A stretch of 64,000 nucleotides of DNA from Acidobacteriaceae bacterium (GCA_019240475.1 JAFAYI010000031.1:248001-312000); one strand, 5' to 3'; numbered from the stretch's first letter, positions 1-8,842 are shown. Translations and numbers: made by a program. The notes: a model not told the origin generated them from the sequence alone.

Positions 1-1
1 C

Positions 2-715
2 AACTGGCTCTCGGGCGAACCCATCGGCGTTCCGTTTGCTCTCGATCCGCATCGCCCCATGGGCATTCCAGGCGAATTTCTCGCCGGCTACGGCCCCGGC
101 GCCATGCCTGAGCTTCTAGCTCCCGGCGAAGCCAAGCTCATTAAGGCCGGCAGCGATCTCGTCTTCCAGCTTCATTACACGCCCAACGGTCAGCCCGGCT
201 GCGACCGCAGCCGTATCGGCCTCATCCTCGCGCACCAGCCTCCGCGCCGGCGTGTCCTCATGCTCGCAGCCGCCAATCTCCACTTCGCCATTCCGCCCGG
301 CGATCCCGATTACTCACTCGATGCGCGCATCACTCTCAATGCGCCATCTACGCTGATCTCGTTGCTTCCGCACATGCACCTCCGCGGCAAATCTTTCGAA
401 TTCCGCGTGGTCTTTCCCGACGGCCGAACCGAAACCTTGCTGCGCGTCCCTCACTATAGCTACAACTGGCAGCTCTCTTATTACCTCGCAAAGCCTCTGC
501 CCCTTCCCTCCGGAACCACCATTGAATGCACTGCCCATTTCGATAACTCCGCTGCGAACCCGCTCAATCCCGATCCCACCAAAACGGTTCGCTTCGGCCC
601 CCAGAGCTGGGATGAAATGATGATTGGCTATTTCGAAGTCTCAACCGATCTGAAGAACGGACTTCGCGAGCTTCTGCTGCCTGGCGCCCCCAACGCCTCT
701 GGCCACGGCATGTAG
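2..715 (+). CDS. Copper type II monooxygenase-like C-terminal domain protein (5'-truncated)
   Basis: The reading frame is open from the first bases of the window, so the N-terminus lies outside and the internal ATG at 59 is probably not the start. The visible part carries the signatures of a PHM-type copper-binding C-terminal domain: QLHYT, the His pair in LLPHMHLRG, and a late Met in QSWDEMM. In this family two His and one Met hold the catalytic copper. In Acidobacteria such domains often end larger secreted proteins that begin with cytochrome c or thioredoxin-like parts, but that cannot be seen here. The gene is convergent with the HtrA gene and ends one base before the HtrA stop codon begins. 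Function as an oxygenase is inferred from fold only. Confidence 0.75.
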   Translation, partial: NWLSGEPIGVPFALDPHRPMGIPGEFLAGYGPGAMPELLAPGEAKLIKAGSDLVFQLHYTPNGQPGCDRSRIGLILAHQPPRRRVLMLAAANLHFAIPPGDPDYSLDARITLNAPSTLISLLPHMHLRGKSFEFRVVFPDGRTETLLRVPHYSYNWQLSYYLAKPLPLPSGTTIECTAHFDNSAANPLNPDPTKTVRFGPQSWDEMMIGYFEVSTDLKNGLRELLLPGAPNASGHGM

Positions 716-716
716 C

Positions 717-2192
717 TCAATCGAGCGAAATCGCCAAATACAAAAGACGCCCCTCGCGCTCGACCGTCAGCACGGCGGATTGTCCCGCTTTCATGCTGCC
801 CAGCGTGCTGCGCAGCTCCGCCACGTTGCCGACCACCCGCCTGTTCACTGCATAGATCACATCGCCGGTATCGAGCGTCGGCCCCGAGTACGGCGTATTC
901 GCTTTGCGCGCCGCCACTACCACTCCCGTTGGCCGGCGCAGGTCCGGCATCAATTCGTGAACCGCCTTGTTGATGTCCAGCCCCACGATCCCCAACTCCG
1001 GCACTACGTTCTTCACCGGGTCCACCAAGTCGGCCAGCGCGTCCAGTTCCTCGCCCGATTCTTCTTCCGTAATCACGGGCAAGTCCAATTGTTCGTCCCC
1101 GCGCTGCACGCGCAGCATCGCCTGCCTCCCGGGCGCCATGCGAAAGACGTTCGCCTCCAGCTCGTGCTTGGTCGTCATGCGCTTGCCGTTCAGAGCGACG
1201 ATGATATCGTCCACCTGGATCCCGGCGTGTTCGGCCGGCCCGCCTTGTTCCAGGTCCGAAACAATCACCCCGTGATCCGTTTCTAGCTCCAGCCCTTCCG
1301 CCATCTCCGGCGTAATGGTCTCTCCCGTGATTCCCAATTGCGCCCGGTGCACATGTCCGTGCGCCCTCAATTGCGCGTATACTTCGCGCGCAATGTTACT
1401 CGGAATGGCGAACCCGATCCCTTCGCTGCCTCCCGATTGCGTCAGAATGAACGTGTTGATCCCCACCACTCGTCCTTCGGAATCCACCAGCGGCCCGCCG
1501 CTATTGCCCGGATTGATGGGCGCGTCGGTCTGGATGTAAACCATCGCGTCGTCCGGCTTGATCTGCCGCGCCACTGCGCTCACTACGCCTAGGCTGACTG
1601 AATTGTCCAGACCCAGCGGATTGCCCAACGCCAGCACGATCTGCCCCTGCTTCAACTCGTTGGAATCTCCGAACGGCAGGAACGGCAGATTCTTCCTGTC
1701 GATCTTGATGACCGCCAGATCGCTGTCGCGATCCAGCCCTACCAGAGTGCCCGCAAGCGGCCGGTTCAAGCTCCGGTCTCCCAATTCGCGGGCCTCGGCC
1801 TCCGTCCTCACATTCAACTGCACCTTCAGGCTGTGTGCATTCTTCACCACGTGCGCGTTGGTGAGAATGTAACCGTCGGGGCTCATCAGAATGCCCGACC
1901 CGCTGCTATTCTCGGCAGTCAACAACTCTCCGTTATTATCGGAGCTGTCGGGAGTCACATAACTCCGCGCAAAGATCTGCACCACCGCCCGCCCGCTGCG
2001 CTGCGAGATTTCTTCGAAGGAGCTGCTCAATTGCCGCAGCACGTCCATCTTTTCAGGATTCGGCGTTGCCGGCTTCACCGCATTCGGCGCAGCGCCTGGA
2101 GCTGCGGCCGTCTTCTCGTCTTGCGCGCGTCCGCAAACCCCAACGGCAACTATCAATACAAACGCGAACCCCGCCGCTCTGAACCTCATCAC
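717..2192 (-). CDS. HtrA/DegP-like periplasmic serine protease with two PDZ domains
   Basis: 491 residues. A signal peptide (about residues 1-23, ending GRAQ) exports it to the periplasm. The trypsin-like domain shows the full triad: His114 in TNAHVV, Asp158 in DRDSDLAV and Ser231 in NPGNSGGPLV. Two PDZ domains follow (about 280-370 and 395-490), which in DegP-type proteins bind unfolded C-termini and gate the protease. Length matches the DegP/DegQ family. It likely degrades or refolds damaged envelope proteins. Nothing in the upstream sequence shows a clear stress-sigma promoter. The gene stands alone between convergent neighbours. Confidence 0.93.
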   Translation of the reverse strand: MMRFRAAGFAFVLIVAVGVCGRAQDEKTAAAPGAAPNAVKPATPNPEKMDVLRQLSSSFEEISQRSGRAVVQIFARSYVTPDSSDNNGELLTAENSSGSGILMSPDGYILTNAHVVKNAHSLKVQLNVRTEAEARELGDRSLNRPLAGTLVGLDRDSDLAVIKIDRKNLPFLPFGDSNELKQGQIVLALGNPLGLDNSVSLGVVSAVARQIKPDDAMVYIQTDAPINPGNSGGPLVDSEGRVVGINTFILTQSGGSEGIGFAIPSNIAREVYAQLRAHGHVHRAQLGITGETITPEMAEGLELETDHGVIVSDLEQGGPAEHAGIQVDDIIVALNGKRMTTKHELEANVFRMAPGRQAMLRVQRGDEQLDLPVITEEESGEELDALADLVDPVKNVVPELGIVGLDINKAVHELMPDLRRPTGVVVAARKANTPYSGPTLDTGDVIYAVNRRVVGNVAELRSTLGSMKAGQSAVLTVEREGRLLYLAISLD

Positions 2193-2312
2193 GACGCCTC
2201 CGACGTTTTTGATGCTACAAGAGGCGTCGAATCCCCGATTATTGTTACGGCGCGAGAACCATCCGCCATCGAAACAGCCTAAGCCTCGCGCCGGGTAACT
2301 GCCGCCTGTGCT

Positions 2313-4103
2313 CTATTCGTCGTACATGCTCGGGATGCGAAAAGTCCGATACGTCCAGGTGTCGGTCTGGTCCTGGAAAACGATCGCGCCCGAAGGAGTA
2401 AACTCCGTCGATTGCGTCTCGTCGGTGTTGATAAACCCCGCCCCGAACCAGAAATTTCCGTTGGGCAGCCACTGCGCGGAACCCAGCGCGTAGGAATGCA
2501 CGCCCAAATCGTAATTCTGCACGAGCGTCGCCGCCATCGTGCTCTCGTTCAGGCTCCACGCCTGACCCCTGCTATCCGTCCCTTCCAGATTATTGTTGTC
2601 GAAAAGCGTGAGCAGTCCGTTGCTCTGAAATTCCACGTCGTGCTGATAGTTAAACCAGTCGCTCGATGGAAGGCCTCCTGCCAAGGTGAAATCTCCTTGG
2701 TTGCCCAAGTGCCACATGATGTGACCGTCGCCCGTCCCGTTGTTGTAGTAAACCTTGATCACCCAGGCCTGGTGCCGAAGCGAAATAATCAGGTTTCCAT
2801 CCGAGGGGTCTTGCGCGATGGAATTGGCGTGAGTCCAGTCGTTCGCCACCGTGTAGGGCTGCCCATTCGGCTGCTTGTTGAATAGATACAACGGGCATCC
2901 TGCTTGTCCCGGCGTGCACTTGTTGTTCTGTAGCGCCATCCGGTCGATGTTCAGAAAATCGAAGGAATCCCAAGCCCAGGTCAGTTGGAAGTTCGAGTCG
3001 AGCACCATGATCACATCGCCCAGAACATCCACATTTCCCTGGCCCTGGTTGGCGACCCGTTCCTCGCTCGCCATCATCATGAAGTAGCCGTTCGGTAGTT
3101 CGTGGCCTTCATGCGAGATGTAATTCAGGCGAACCGTGGCGGGCGAGAGGTTGTGCGCCGCCCGGTAGGCGTTCAATTCCTGGTTTAGGATCACCCAGTT
3201 GGTTTCGCGGATCGTATTGCCCGCCATATCGAACTCTTTCAGCATCTTCTGGTCGTCATACGTATCGGCGTCCTCGATCCCGACGAACGTTCCTCCTGGT
3301 ACCGCTCGCACCAGGTAGCCCGCTCCTAGATTCACCGGCATGAACCAGACCACGCGTTCCTGCAAATCGGTGGCGTATGGCGTGCTGCTGCAGTGCAGCT
3401 CGATGGGATAGGTAGTGTCGCTCGCCGGCGCCGGGTGCAGGTTGTAAGGACCGTAGGTGTTGAAGCTTCCCGGCAGCGAACCGCTCGTGTAGCTGAGCTG
3501 CGGCCCCGTCGCGCCGCTAGTTGAGATCTGGTACATCGTGTAGGTCGTGTTCGCGCGCATGCCGCCGATAAAAAAGTTCACGCTATGCACGCCGTCGCAG
3601 TATTTATACGGCGTCTGCTGATACGTGGCGTCGCCCGCGCCCCGGAACCGGACACTCACCTGCGTTCCGTTTGCGCAAGGTGGTGCGCTATAGAAAGCCA
3701 CCAGCGGGTTCGTCGAATTGGAAACCGCCGGTGTTGAGCCTGTGACGCGAGAAATAACATTGATGTTCATCAGCGCCGAAGCCGTGCCTCCCGCCGAGGA
3801 TTGCACAATCACCTGAACGTCGAAGATGCCCTCCAACTGCTGGGGAGCCCAGGTGAAACCGTTGAACTCATAGAAATCGCGCATGATGTAGTACGGCGTT
3901 GTCCCGGTTGGCCTCACGTTGAAGCGATACAGGAACGTCGCTCCCGGATTGAGCGTGTCCTGCGCTGTGGCCGTAATCTGGATCGTTTCGCCCAATAGAA
4001 CGCTCGAAGCCGGTGCACTCAATGTCACGCTGACGGCCGCCGAAGCGGTACCAACAGAAAGCGCCAAGACGCACCCCACCCAAACAGGCGTAAGATATTT
4101 CAC
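2313..4103 (-). CDS. Secreted arylsulfotransferase (ASST) family protein
   Basis: 596 residues with a signal peptide ending near TASAAVSV. The N-terminal 100 or so residues look like an Ig-like beta domain (TLSAPASSVLLGETIQITA), followed by a beta-propeller with ASST signatures: EGHELPNG, DWTHANSI, LRHQAWVIKV, YQHDVEF and a C-terminal WLPNGNFWFG. ASST enzymes move sulfate between phenols through a His in the propeller; conserved His residues occur in these motifs. The start is GTG at 4103, fixed by an AGGAGG Shine-Dalgarno at about 4108-4114 (minus strand). Substrate cannot be told. It is a single-gene unit with a roughly 290-bp upstream region shared with rplM. Confidence 0.85.
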   Translation of the reverse strand: MKYLTPVWVGCVLALSVGTASAAVSVTLSAPASSVLLGETIQITATAQDTLNPGATFLYRFNVRPTGTTPYYIMRDFYEFNGFTWAPQQLEGIFDVQVIVQSSAGGTASALMNINVISRVTGSTPAVSNSTNPLVAFYSAPPCANGTQVSVRFRGAGDATYQQTPYKYCDGVHSVNFFIGGMRANTTYTMYQISTSGATGPQLSYTSGSLPGSFNTYGPYNLHPAPASDTTYPIELHCSSTPYATDLQERVVWFMPVNLGAGYLVRAVPGGTFVGIEDADTYDDQKMLKEFDMAGNTIRETNWVILNQELNAYRAAHNLSPATVRLNYISHEGHELPNGYFMMMASEERVANQGQGNVDVLGDVIMVLDSNFQLTWAWDSFDFLNIDRMALQNNKCTPGQAGCPLYLFNKQPNGQPYTVANDWTHANSIAQDPSDGNLIISLRHQAWVIKVYYNNGTGDGHIMWHLGNQGDFTLAGGLPSSDWFNYQHDVEFQSNGLLTLFDNNNLEGTDSRGQAWSLNESTMAATLVQNYDLGVHSYALGSAQWLPNGNFWFGAGFINTDETQSTEFTPSGAIVFQDQTDTWTYRTFRIPSMYDE

Positions 4104-4171
4104 TATTCCCTCCTAAAATTAGGAACTACGACTCGCTAGTGTAGCCTATCTCCAGTAGAAACGACAGGCTA

Positions 4172-4198
4172 GTATTCAGGTTGTTTATGCATGAATAC
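4172..4198. promoter_or_regulatory. Inverted repeat in the divergent ASST/rplM spacer
   Basis: GTATTCA at 4172-4178 is the exact reverse complement of TGAATAC at 4192-4198, with a 13-base AT-rich centre. It lies about 70 bases upstream of the ASST start, where a repressor or activator could bind. It could be chance; no known regulator site is recognised. Confidence 0.25.
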
Positions 4199-4378
4199 AA
4201 CTATTAAGCGCGGGCCATGCTATTGCGGCATTCCCGGCCGCGTAGGCGTCCGGCCCCACCGCCATACCCCCACATTGAACCGCTTATCCCGGCCGTGTTA
4301 GACTAAAACGTTCGAAGTCTTCGAGCACGCGGGCGATCTTTGTCCAGCGTGCGCGGTCCGAATTTCGAACGGAAAGTA

Positions 4379-4384
4379 TATAAT
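4379..4384 (+). promoter_or_regulatory. Candidate -10 box for rplM, positioned for a leaderless or near-leaderless mRNA
   Basis: A perfect TATAAT lies 8 bases before the ATG at 4393. Transcription starting 6-8 bases after the box would begin at or within a few bases of the start codon. No good -35 element is visible at the usual spacing. A weak GGAAAG at 4371-4376 could instead act as a ribosome site for a TTG start at 4387. Confidence 0.4.
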
Positions 4385-4392
4385 TCTTGTCG

Positions 4393-4821
4393 ATGCGTAC
4401 TGAATTTCCGTCCCAGCACGAAATCGTTCGTGCCTGGCACGTGATCGACGCGAATGAGGCGGTCCTCGGTAGGGTAGCCAGTCGCGCCGCCATGCTTTTG
4501 ATGGGTAAGCACAAGCCCATCTTCACGCCGTCCATGGATACCGGCGATCACGTGGTGATTATCAATGCCGCCAAGGTCAAGCTCACCGGCGGTAAGGAAG
4601 GTCAAAAGATTTACCGCCGCCACAGCGGCTATCCGGGCGGTTTGAGCGAGGTGGGCGCCCGCAAAATGCGCGAAGTCCGCCCGCAGAGAATGCTCGAACT
4701 TGCGGTCTCGGGCATGCTGCCGAAAACCAAGCTCGGCAAGCAGATGTACCGGAAACTGAAGGTGTATGCCGGCGAGCATCATCCGCACCAGGCTCAAAAA
4801 CCCGCGCCGCTTTCCATTTAG
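4393..4821 (+). CDS. rplM: 50S ribosomal protein L13
   Basis: 142 residues from ATG 4393 (an in-frame TTG at 4387 would add two residues). L13 binds 23S rRNA early in 50S assembly. The family signatures are clear: RAWHVIDANEAVLGRVAS near the N-terminus, GDHVVIINAAKVKLTG in the middle, and a GMLPKTKLGKQMYRKLKVY block. It is the first gene of the conserved rplM-rpsI pair; rpsI starts 17 bases downstream. The family normally shares one transcript with rpsI. Confidence 0.98.
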   Translation: MRTEFPSQHEIVRAWHVIDANEAVLGRVASRAAMLLMGKHKPIFTPSMDTGDHVVIINAAKVKLTGGKEGQKIYRRHSGYPGGLSEVGARKMREVRPQRMLELAVSGMLPKTKLGKQMYRKLKVYAGEHHPHQAQKPAPLSI

Positions 4822-4838
4822 AAGGGAATGAATACTTA

Positions 4839-5237
4839 GTGCCTGCGAAGTTAGTGCAACAGTTGGGAACCGGCCGCCGCAAAACCGCCACTGCGCGTGT
4901 CTTCCTGCGCCCCGGCAAAGGTCAGATTACGGTCAACAATCGGCCGTTCGATCACTATTTCGTCAACGAGTCGGCCCGCGCCTACGTACGCCAGCCGCTG
5001 CTCGCCGCCGAGTTGGCGGATCGCTTCGATATCTTGATCCTGGCGCACGGCGGCGGGATCACCGGGCAGGCAGGCGCCGCGCGCCTCGGCATTGCCCGCG
5101 CGCTGATTGAATTCAATTCCGAGTTGCGCGGCAAGCTAAAACAGCTCGGCTTGTTGACGCGCGACGCTCGCGCGCATGAGCGAAAGAAGTACGGTCAAAA
5201 AGGCGCCCGCAAGCGCTTTCAATTCTCCAAGCGATAA
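4839..5237 (+). CDS. rpsI: 30S ribosomal protein S9
   Basis: 132 residues. GTG start at 4839 preceded by AGAAGGGA (about 4820-4827) at a good distance. S9 shapes the P-site side of the 30S head with its C-terminal tail. Signatures: GTGRRKTATARVFLRPG, GGGITGQAGAARLGIARAL and the universal C-terminal KRFQFSKR. Second gene of the rplM-rpsI unit; rpsB follows after a 168-base spacer, so rpsB may have its own promoter. Confidence 0.98.
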   Translation: MPAKLVQQLGTGRRKTATARVFLRPGKGQITVNNRPFDHYFVNESARAYVRQPLLAAELADRFDILILAHGGGITGQAGAARLGIARALIEFNSELRGKLKQLGLLTRDARAHERKKYGQKGARKRFQFSKR

Positions 5238-5405
5238 TTGTCCCTCCGTCCTTTTCGTTCTTAGTCGTCCCTTGTATTGGCGCGGTTCTTTGCAATCGCG
5301 CTTGGCCTTTCTCGTAACCCGGCAGGATCCCCACCCGCGCAAAATTCCGCTTTGGGCCGCGCGGCTATTCGGTCCCGTCCGGCAAGTTCACATCTAGGAG
5401 GCAGG

Positions 5406-6314
5406 TTGCCATCAATTTCAATGAAGGAATTGCTCGAAGCTGGCGTTCACTTCGGGCACCAGACCAAGCGCTGGAATCCAAAGATGAAGGAGTACATCTT
5501 TGGCGAACGTAACGGAATCTATATCATCGATCTGCAAAAGACGCTGAAGCTCTTCAAGGACGCCATGCGCTATGTCGGCGAAATGGCGGCGCAGGGCAAA
5601 ACCGTGCTCTTTGTCGGCACTAAGCGTCAGGCCCAGGAAGCCATCGCCGAGGAGGCGACGCGCTGCAGCCAGTTCTTCGTCAACCAGCGCTGGCTCGGCG
5701 GTCTTCTCACCAATATCGCCACTGTGCAGCGCTCCATCAAGCGCCTCAAGGAACTGGATGCGATGTCCGCCGACAACGCCTACGAAGGCCGCGCCAAGAA
5801 AGAGGTCGGCCGGCTTGAGCGCGAGCGCAAGCACCTCCAGCAGAATCTGGCGGGCATCAAGGATATGAACGGCCTGCCGGACATGCTATTCGTCATCGAT
5901 TCCAACAAAGAGTCGATCGCCGTCAAGGAAGCACGTAAGCTCGGCATCCCCGTGGTCGCCGTGGTCGATACCAACTGCGATCCCGACGAAGTGGATTATG
6001 TGATCCCCGGCAACGACGACGCCTTGCGCGCCATCCGCCTTTTCACCACCAAGATCGCCGACGCCGTGGTCGAAGGCCGCTCGCTGACCACCGAGCAGGA
6101 GTTCACCGCCGAAAAGATCGTTACCGAAGAAGAAGGCGAAGGCGCGGGCGAGCACTCCCCGGAAGAATATACGCAGTATCTCGATCCCAAGTACGCCGAA
6201 CAGTTGATGTCGGAAAGCCTGGCCACCAGCAACGAACCGGAGCCGCCGCCGCGTAAGGGCCCCGCGAGCGAAGCGCCCTCCGAAGAACCGGTCACCAGCG
6301 TTAGTGAACATTAG
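5406..6314 (+). CDS. rpsB: 30S ribosomal protein S2
   Basis: 302 residues from a TTG start at 5406, chosen because AGGAGG sits at 5396-5401 and the protein then begins MPSISMKELLEAGVHFGHQT, matching the family start. The next ATG, at 5421, is too far from that site, and a start at 5277 would add 43 unconserved residues. The core is typical S2: VHFGHQTKRWNPKM, FVGTKRQAQEAI, QRWLGGLLTN, PVVAVVDTNCDP. The C-terminal 60-70 residues are an acidic, Pro-rich tail beyond the usual end of the fold. rpsB-tsf-pyrH-frr is the standard bacterial order. Confidence 0.96.
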   Translation: MPSISMKELLEAGVHFGHQTKRWNPKMKEYIFGERNGIYIIDLQKTLKLFKDAMRYVGEMAAQGKTVLFVGTKRQAQEAIAEEATRCSQFFVNQRWLGGLLTNIATVQRSIKRLKELDAMSADNAYEGRAKKEVGRLERERKHLQQNLAGIKDMNGLPDMLFVIDSNKESIAVKEARKLGIPVVAVVDTNCDPDEVDYVIPGNDDALRAIRLFTTKIADAVVEGRSLTTEQEFTAEKIVTEEEGEGAGEHSPEEYTQYLDPKYAEQLMSESLATSNEPEPPPRKGPASEAPSEEPVTSVSEH

Positions 6315-6320
6315 ATAAGA

Positions 6321-6494
6321 CCGCGCACAACGGGCATCAATCGCCCCGTGCGCTCCTGAGCGAACTGCGATACGGAATGAATGGGCGGCCGGCCCGCGGT
6401 CGGTCGCCCAACGTGTGTAAATAGGAATAGCAACTATGCCAGAGATTAATGCACAGAAGGAGCGCACGGGGCGATTGATGCCCGTTGTGCGCGG
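6321..6494. repeat. REP-doublet (REPIN/MITE-like) element with exact 37-bp inverted ends, between rpsB and tsf
   Basis: Bases 6321-6357 are the exact reverse complement of 6458-6494 (37 of 37), separated by 100 bases. Each arm is itself an imperfect palindrome (GCGCAC-GGGGC ... GCCC-GTTGTGCGC). The interior also holds a GGGCG/CGCCC hairpin around 6385-6412. Related single copies occur at 26236-26274, 8898-8926 and 63681-63708. Paired inverted REP units forming a long hairpin are the pattern of REPINs, which are moved by a RAYT transposase acting from elsewhere; none is in this window. It fills almost all of the rpsB-tsf spacer and ends 22 bases before the tsf ATG, so it must be transcribed in the rpsB-tsf mRNA. 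Confidence 0.7.
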
Positions 6495-6515
6495 CCGGAA
6501 TAGGAATTGGCGGAT

Positions 6516-7490
6516 ATGAACGAGATAAGTGCTCAATTAGTCAAGCAGCTCCGCGACAAGACCGGAGCCGGAATGATGGAATGCAAAAAGGCGCTCCAGG
6601 AGTCCAACGGCGATTTGGAGCAGGCCGAAGTGGTTCTGCGCAAGCGCGGCCTCGCCGGCGCCGTCAAGAAAGAAGGCCGCTCCACCAAGCAAGGCTTGAT
6701 CGCATCCTACATCTCGGCGGATGCTAAATCAGGGGTGCTCCTCGAAGTGAACTGCGAATCCGATTTCGTGGCGCGCACCGAAGATTTCCAGACTCTCGCC
6801 GCCGACATCGCCGCGCACATTGCGGAAACCAGACCCAAAGTGGTTCGCGTCGAAGAGGTCACCGAAGCCGAGCGCGCCAACTTCAAGGCGCACGAGGCCC
6901 TCTACGAGCAGAAGTTCGCCAAGGACGCCAACACCACCGTCGCGGATCTCATCAAGACCAAAATCGCGAAGCTTGGCGAAAACATCAATATCTCCCGCTT
7001 CGTGGTTTACGACCTCGAGCAGTCGGGCGTGGTCGGCAGCTACGTGCATACCGGGTCTCAAATCGGCGTGCTGCTCGAAGTGGATGCCCCGGGCACCCTC
7101 GCCGGCAAGCCCGAATTCAAGACACTGGTTCACGACGTCGCCATGCAAGTGGCCGCCGCCAACCCGCAGTGTGTCAGCCGCGAAAACGTTCCGTCCGAGC
7201 TGTTATCGAAAGAGCGCGACATCCAGCGCGAACGCGCTCGCGGCGAAGGCAAGCCCGAAAAGATGCTCGACAAAATCGTCGAAGGCCGCATGAGCAAGTT
7301 CTACGAAGAGATCTGCCTGCTCGATCAGCCGTTCATTCGCGAGAACACCGTCTCCGTAGGCGAGCTGATCAAGACGGCGAGCGCCAAACTCGGCGGCGAT
7401 ATCCACGTTGCGCGTTTCGTGCGATACAAAGTGGGCGACGCGGGCGATGTTGCCGGTGTCCAGGAAAGCCCGATTCCCGTAACAGCCTGA
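6516..7490 (+). CDS. tsf: Translation elongation factor Ts
   Basis: 324 residues from ATG 6516, preferred over TTG 6507 because AGGA at 6502-6505 is 10 bases before the ATG but only one before the TTG, and the protein then begins MNEISAQLVKQLRDKTGAGM. EF-Ts recharges EF-Tu by GDP release. The N-terminal TGAGMMECKKAL motif, the VNCESDFVARTEDF segment and the two-lobed core are all present; length is that of long-form EF-Ts with a duplicated core. It follows rpsB and the REP doublet and is followed 10 bases later by pyrH. Confidence 0.97.
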   Translation: MNEISAQLVKQLRDKTGAGMMECKKALQESNGDLEQAEVVLRKRGLAGAVKKEGRSTKQGLIASYISADAKSGVLLEVNCESDFVARTEDFQTLAADIAAHIAETRPKVVRVEEVTEAERANFKAHEALYEQKFAKDANTTVADLIKTKIAKLGENINISRFVVYDLEQSGVVGSYVHTGSQIGVLLEVDAPGTLAGKPEFKTLVHDVAMQVAAANPQCVSRENVPSELLSKERDIQRERARGEGKPEKMLDKIVEGRMSKFYEEICLLDQPFIRENTVSVGELIKTASAKLGGDIHVARFVRYKVGDAGDVAGVQESPIPVTA

Positions 7491-7500
7491 CGATACGGAC

Positions 7501-8217
7501 ATGGCCGATCCCATGCCGTATCGACGCATTCTGCTCAAGATCAGCGGCGAGGCTCTCGCCGGGCCGCTCTCGTTTGGCTTGGACCCCGATCGGGTCCTCA
7601 TGCTCGCGGGCGAAGTGGCGGAAGTGGTCCGTGCCGGCGTTCAGGTCGGCCTGGTGCTGGGCGGCGGCAACATCTTTCGAGGCATCGTCTCGGCCGCTCA
7701 TCACATGGATCGCGTCACCGGAGATCACATGGGCATGCTCGCCACCGTCATCAACGCCCTCGCCTTCCAGGACGCGCTTGAGCGCCAGGGTATCCCCACT
7801 CGCGTCATGACCGCGATCCAGATGCACCAGGTCGCCGAGCCCTACATCCGCCGCCGCGCCATCCGCCATCTCGAAAAAGGCCGCGCCGTCATCTTCGCCG
7901 CCGGCACCTCCAACCCCTACTTTTCCACCGATACCGCCGCCACTCTGCGCGGCCTCGAGATCCACGCCCAGATCATTGCGAAGGCCACCAGCGTCGATGG
8001 CGTCTACGACAAGGACCCCAAGAAGCACCTCGACGCCGTCAAGTATCACGAGGTGAGCTACACCGAAGTGCTCTCCAAATCGCTCGCCGTCATGGACGCC
8101 TCCGCCGTCGCGATGTGCCGCGACAACCACATGCCCATCACGGTCTTTGATCTCAAGGTGAGCGGAAATATAATGCGTATGGCGATGGGCGAACCCATTG
8201 GAACGATGATTCGCTGA
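7501..8217 (+). CDS. pyrH: Uridylate kinase
   Basis: 238 residues. UMP kinase phosphorylates UMP to UDP in pyrimidine nucleotide synthesis; the bacterial enzyme is hexameric and allosterically controlled by GTP and UTP. Signatures of the amino-acid-kinase fold: RRILLKISGEALAG at the N-terminus, VLGGGNIFRG, the FSTDTAATLRG motif and KATSVDGVYDKDP. Start ATG 7501 is 10 bases after the tsf stop; a second ATG at 7513 would remove four residues. Cotranscription with tsf is likely. Confidence 0.97.
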   Translation: MADPMPYRRILLKISGEALAGPLSFGLDPDRVLMLAGEVAEVVRAGVQVGLVLGGGNIFRGIVSAAHHMDRVTGDHMGMLATVINALAFQDALERQGIPTRVMTAIQMHQVAEPYIRRRAIRHLEKGRAVIFAAGTSNPYFSTDTAATLRGLEIHAQIIAKATSVDGVYDKDPKKHLDAVKYHEVSYTEVLSKSLAVMDASAVAMCRDNHMPITVFDLKVSGNIMRMAMGEPIGTMIR

Positions 8218-8236
8218 TCCGAGTCAACCTCTGCAT

Positions 8237-8842
8237 ATGAAACAAGAACATCCTGCCGCTCCCGCTGCGAGCGCTTTCAAGAGCATCAAGGAAGTCGAAG
8301 CCAATGCGCGCGCGCGCATGGATAAAGTCCTCACTGAGCTGCAGCATGAAATGGCGCACATCCGCACGGGGCGCGCCTCCATCGGCCTGCTGGACAGCGT
8401 GCGCGTGGATTACTACGGCTCTCCCGTCCCCCTGAACCAGGTGGCCCAGTTGCATGTCCCCGAGCCCGCCATGATTACCGTCCAGCCCTGGGATTCCTCC
8501 ACCATCGGCGCCATCGAAAAGGCCATTCGCAATGCGGATCTCGGCCTCAACCCCTCCAACGACGGCAAGCTCGTGCGCGTGCCCATTCCTCCCTTGACCG
8601 AAGAGCGCCGTCGCGATCTGGCGAAGAAGTTGAGCCACATTGCCGAAGAGCGGCGCGTCGGCTTGCGCAACATTCGCCGCGACGCCAACGAGCATCTCAA
8701 GAAGATGCTCAAGGACAAGCTCATCAGCGAAGACGAAGAACGCCAGGCGCTCGATTCGATTCAGAAGCTCACCGACGGACAAATCTCGAAGATCGACCAA
8801 GCCGCCAAAGCCAAGGAAAAAGAGATCCTCGAATTTAAGTAA
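8237..8842 (+). CDS. frr: Ribosome recycling factor
   Basis: 201 residues, about 15 longer than usual because of an Ala-rich N-terminal extension before the conserved RMDKVLTELQHEMAHIRTGR. RRF works with EF-G to split post-termination ribosomes. The hinge and tip motifs are present (IRTGRASIGLLDSV; LTEERRRDLAKKLSHIAEE) and the protein ends in the usual long helix. No clear Shine-Dalgarno precedes ATG 8237, 19 bases after pyrH, so a later start cannot be excluded. Last gene of the translation cluster; it is convergent with the TolC gene. Confidence 0.96.
   Translation: MKQEHPAAPAASAFKSIKEVEANARARMDKVLTELQHEMAHIRTGRASIGLLDSVRVDYYGSPVPLNQVAQLHVPEPAMITVQPWDSSTIGAIEKAIRNADLGLNPSNDGKLVRVPIPPLTEERRRDLAKKLSHIAEERRVGLRNIRRDANEHLKKMLKDKLISEDEERQALDSIQKLTDGQISKIDQAAKAKEKEILEFK

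Noticed and set aside
5238..5405. The rpsI-rpsB spacer as a possible S2 autoregulatory leader
   Set aside because: No stem with clear support or match to a known S2 leader could be made out by eye; a covariance search would be needed.
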